Shown here in pieces: positions 63,287 to 64,000 of a stretch of 64,000 bases of DNA. Source of the stretch: CAWCPR01 sp963797475 (lineage in GTDB: Bacteria > Chloroflexota > Anaerolineae > Anaerolineales > UBA4823); assembly GCA_963797475.1 (NCBI GenBank), contig CAWCPR010000020.1:127082-191081 (forward strand), given 5' to 3'. A program made the translations under genes and the position numbers. Under the pieces are notes generated by a model. The model saw only the letters and a list, made by a program, of their open reading frames with translations. It was not told the DNA's origin and ran no database searches. The number at the start of each line of letters is the position of its first letter. The stretch's first letter is position 1.

Positions 63287-63985
63287 GCCCGGTGCCTGTT
63301 CCACGGCCTGACGCTTTCGCTCCCATAGACGCTCGACATCCAGACCCTTCTTCGACAGCGACATTGCCAACGCTTGCTCCGCCGGAAAAGCCGCGAGTCC
63401 CACCAGGGCATCGACAGCTTGATCCACGACGGACCCGTCAGGTGGAGCCAGTTCGGCTGACTCGAACATGCCTGGAATGATCTCGCGCAGGTCGTCCGCC
63501 GATGGAAGCGGCTCGTCAATAACCATTACGTCGTTCTGCAACTCAACTGGGAGCACCGAGCCGGGAGTCGTCACCAGCACGAGCATCTGGCCGCCGACCT
63601 TGAATGCGTCGCGGAGATTCCAGACGCCCTGCACGATGTCGACCTGTTCCCAGATGCGCTGCGGGTTGTTGAAGAACACAATGGCGTCCGCAAACTGTTT
63701 CACCGCAGCGCCCTTGTGAAGGGCCAACAGTACATCCGCCGGACCGGCAATAGCGGCCTTCTCACCGAACACGTGGGCAGTAGCCTCTTTGGCTGCCTTG
63801 TTGCGTGCGGCGATGCCGCCCATGATGTCCCATGCGAATACAGGAGCTTCGGTTTTGCCGCAGAGGCTTGCCGAAACTTGAGCCATCGCGCTGGCCGGAT
63901 CGGCCGTCCTGACGGCAAGTAGCGGAGTACCGGCCCGGCGAGCCGCCTTGAGCAGGCTGCGGAAATCTTCTGTGGATCGAATCAT
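63245..63985 (-). CDS. AAA-type ATPase N-terminal fragment, truncated at the gltX junction
   Basis: The ATG at 63985 follows GGAGAGAG. The 246-codon frame has features of the N-terminal, ATPase-like domain of a AAA family (VFAWDIMGGIAARN, FFNNPQRIWEQVDI, MLVLVTTPGSVLP, AVDALVGLAAFPAEQALAMS). It ends with RKRQAVEQAPGL, after which related proteins normally lead into the AAA core; here the frame runs into the antisense of gltX and stops. The stretch is visibly richer in GC than its neighbours (a sample line at 63361-63420 is about 62% GC). It is probably a truncated gene at a recombination or assembly join; the final 14 residues are not genuine. Confidence 0.6.
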   Translation of the reverse strand: MIRSTEDFRSLLKAARRAGTPLLAVRTADPASAMAQVSASLCGKTEAPVFAWDIMGGIAARNKAAKEATAHVFGEKAAIAGPADVLLALHKGAAVKQFADAIVFFNNPQRIWEQVDIVQGVWNLRDAFKVGGQMLVLVTTPGSVLPVELQNDVMVIDEPLPSADDLREIIPGMFESAELAPPDGSVVDQAVDALVGLAAFPAEQALAMSLSKKGLDVERLWERKRQAVEQAPGLHFLFSDDRHTLQ

Positions 63986-64000
63986 TGAATCTCTCTCCTG

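Overview
The window is a gene-dense, mostly mesophilic-looking bacterial chromosome segment of moderate GC. The gene set (fused NuoCD, paaABCD with a long PaaB, NBR1-like plus CAP lipoproteins, mreBCD-PBP2-minCDE-rodA, DUF58 plus transglutaminase, korAB with a fused gamma-alpha subunit) best fits Chloroflexota, probably Anaerolineae. This assignment is inference from gene content, not from a marker phylogeny. I see no rRNA, tRNA, CRISPR array or insertion sequence.

Layout. 1-8.7 kb (minus strand): a fatty-acid beta-oxidation operon read from a TetR regulator through an MBL hydrolase, two acyl-CoA dehydrogenases and an esterase lipoprotein to a FadN-type fused dehydrogenase/hydratase and a thiolase that runs off the left edge. 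The TetR gene has a good -35/-10 promoter with a palindromic operator over the start of transcription. 9-12 kb: tatA, a lipoprotein, a MATE/ANKH-like membrane protein and a frameshifted LysE exporter. 12.2-15.9 kb: fused E1 alpha-beta 2-oxoacid dehydrogenase and a PaaH-like dehydrogenase. 16-19.8 kb: DUF58 and transglutaminase pair. 20-27 kb: crotonase, CAP lipoprotein, aldehyde dehydrogenase and paaABCD (phenylacetyl-CoA epoxidase). 27-32.3 kb: EthD, NUDIX, aldo-keto reductase, then HPPD, a fumarylacetoacetase-family protein and homogentisate dioxygenase (tyrosine catabolism).

32.3-37.5 kb (minus strand) is the most exciting region. A 70-residue peptide with a single Trp three residues from its end sits directly before a ComQ-like polyprenyl synthetase. 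Next come a large membrane sensor kinase with TM, PDZ-like and multi-TM input modules, and a receiver/HD-GYP response regulator. This is the gene order and domain logic of the Bacillus ComQXPA prenyl-peptide quorum-sensing system, but with a c-di-GMP-type output.

37.8-41 kb: a second MBL hydrolase, a zinc-ribbon protein, a small membrane protein, ribokinase and a SufR-like regulator. 41-45.8 kb: iscX, nuoB, nuoCD, nuoI and an Mrp ATPase, so Fe-S assembly and complex I genes are linked. 45.8-50 kb: ricT-like PSP1 protein, PIG-L deacetylase, M20 amidohydrolase and a BtuF-like protein. 50-53.5 kb: GntR regulator and korAB. 53.7-63.3 kb: mreBCD, PBP2, minCDE, rodA and gltX. The last 0.7 kb is an AAA-type gene fragment of visibly higher GC that meets gltX abruptly and looks foreign or mis-joined.

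Quality note: five conserved genes (lysE, paaH-like, aldehyde dehydrogenase, sensor kinase, minD) carry six single-base indels, several in homopolymers. That pattern points to residual sequencing errors rather than to gene decay. A family of GC-rich intergenic palindromic repeats recurs at least four times.
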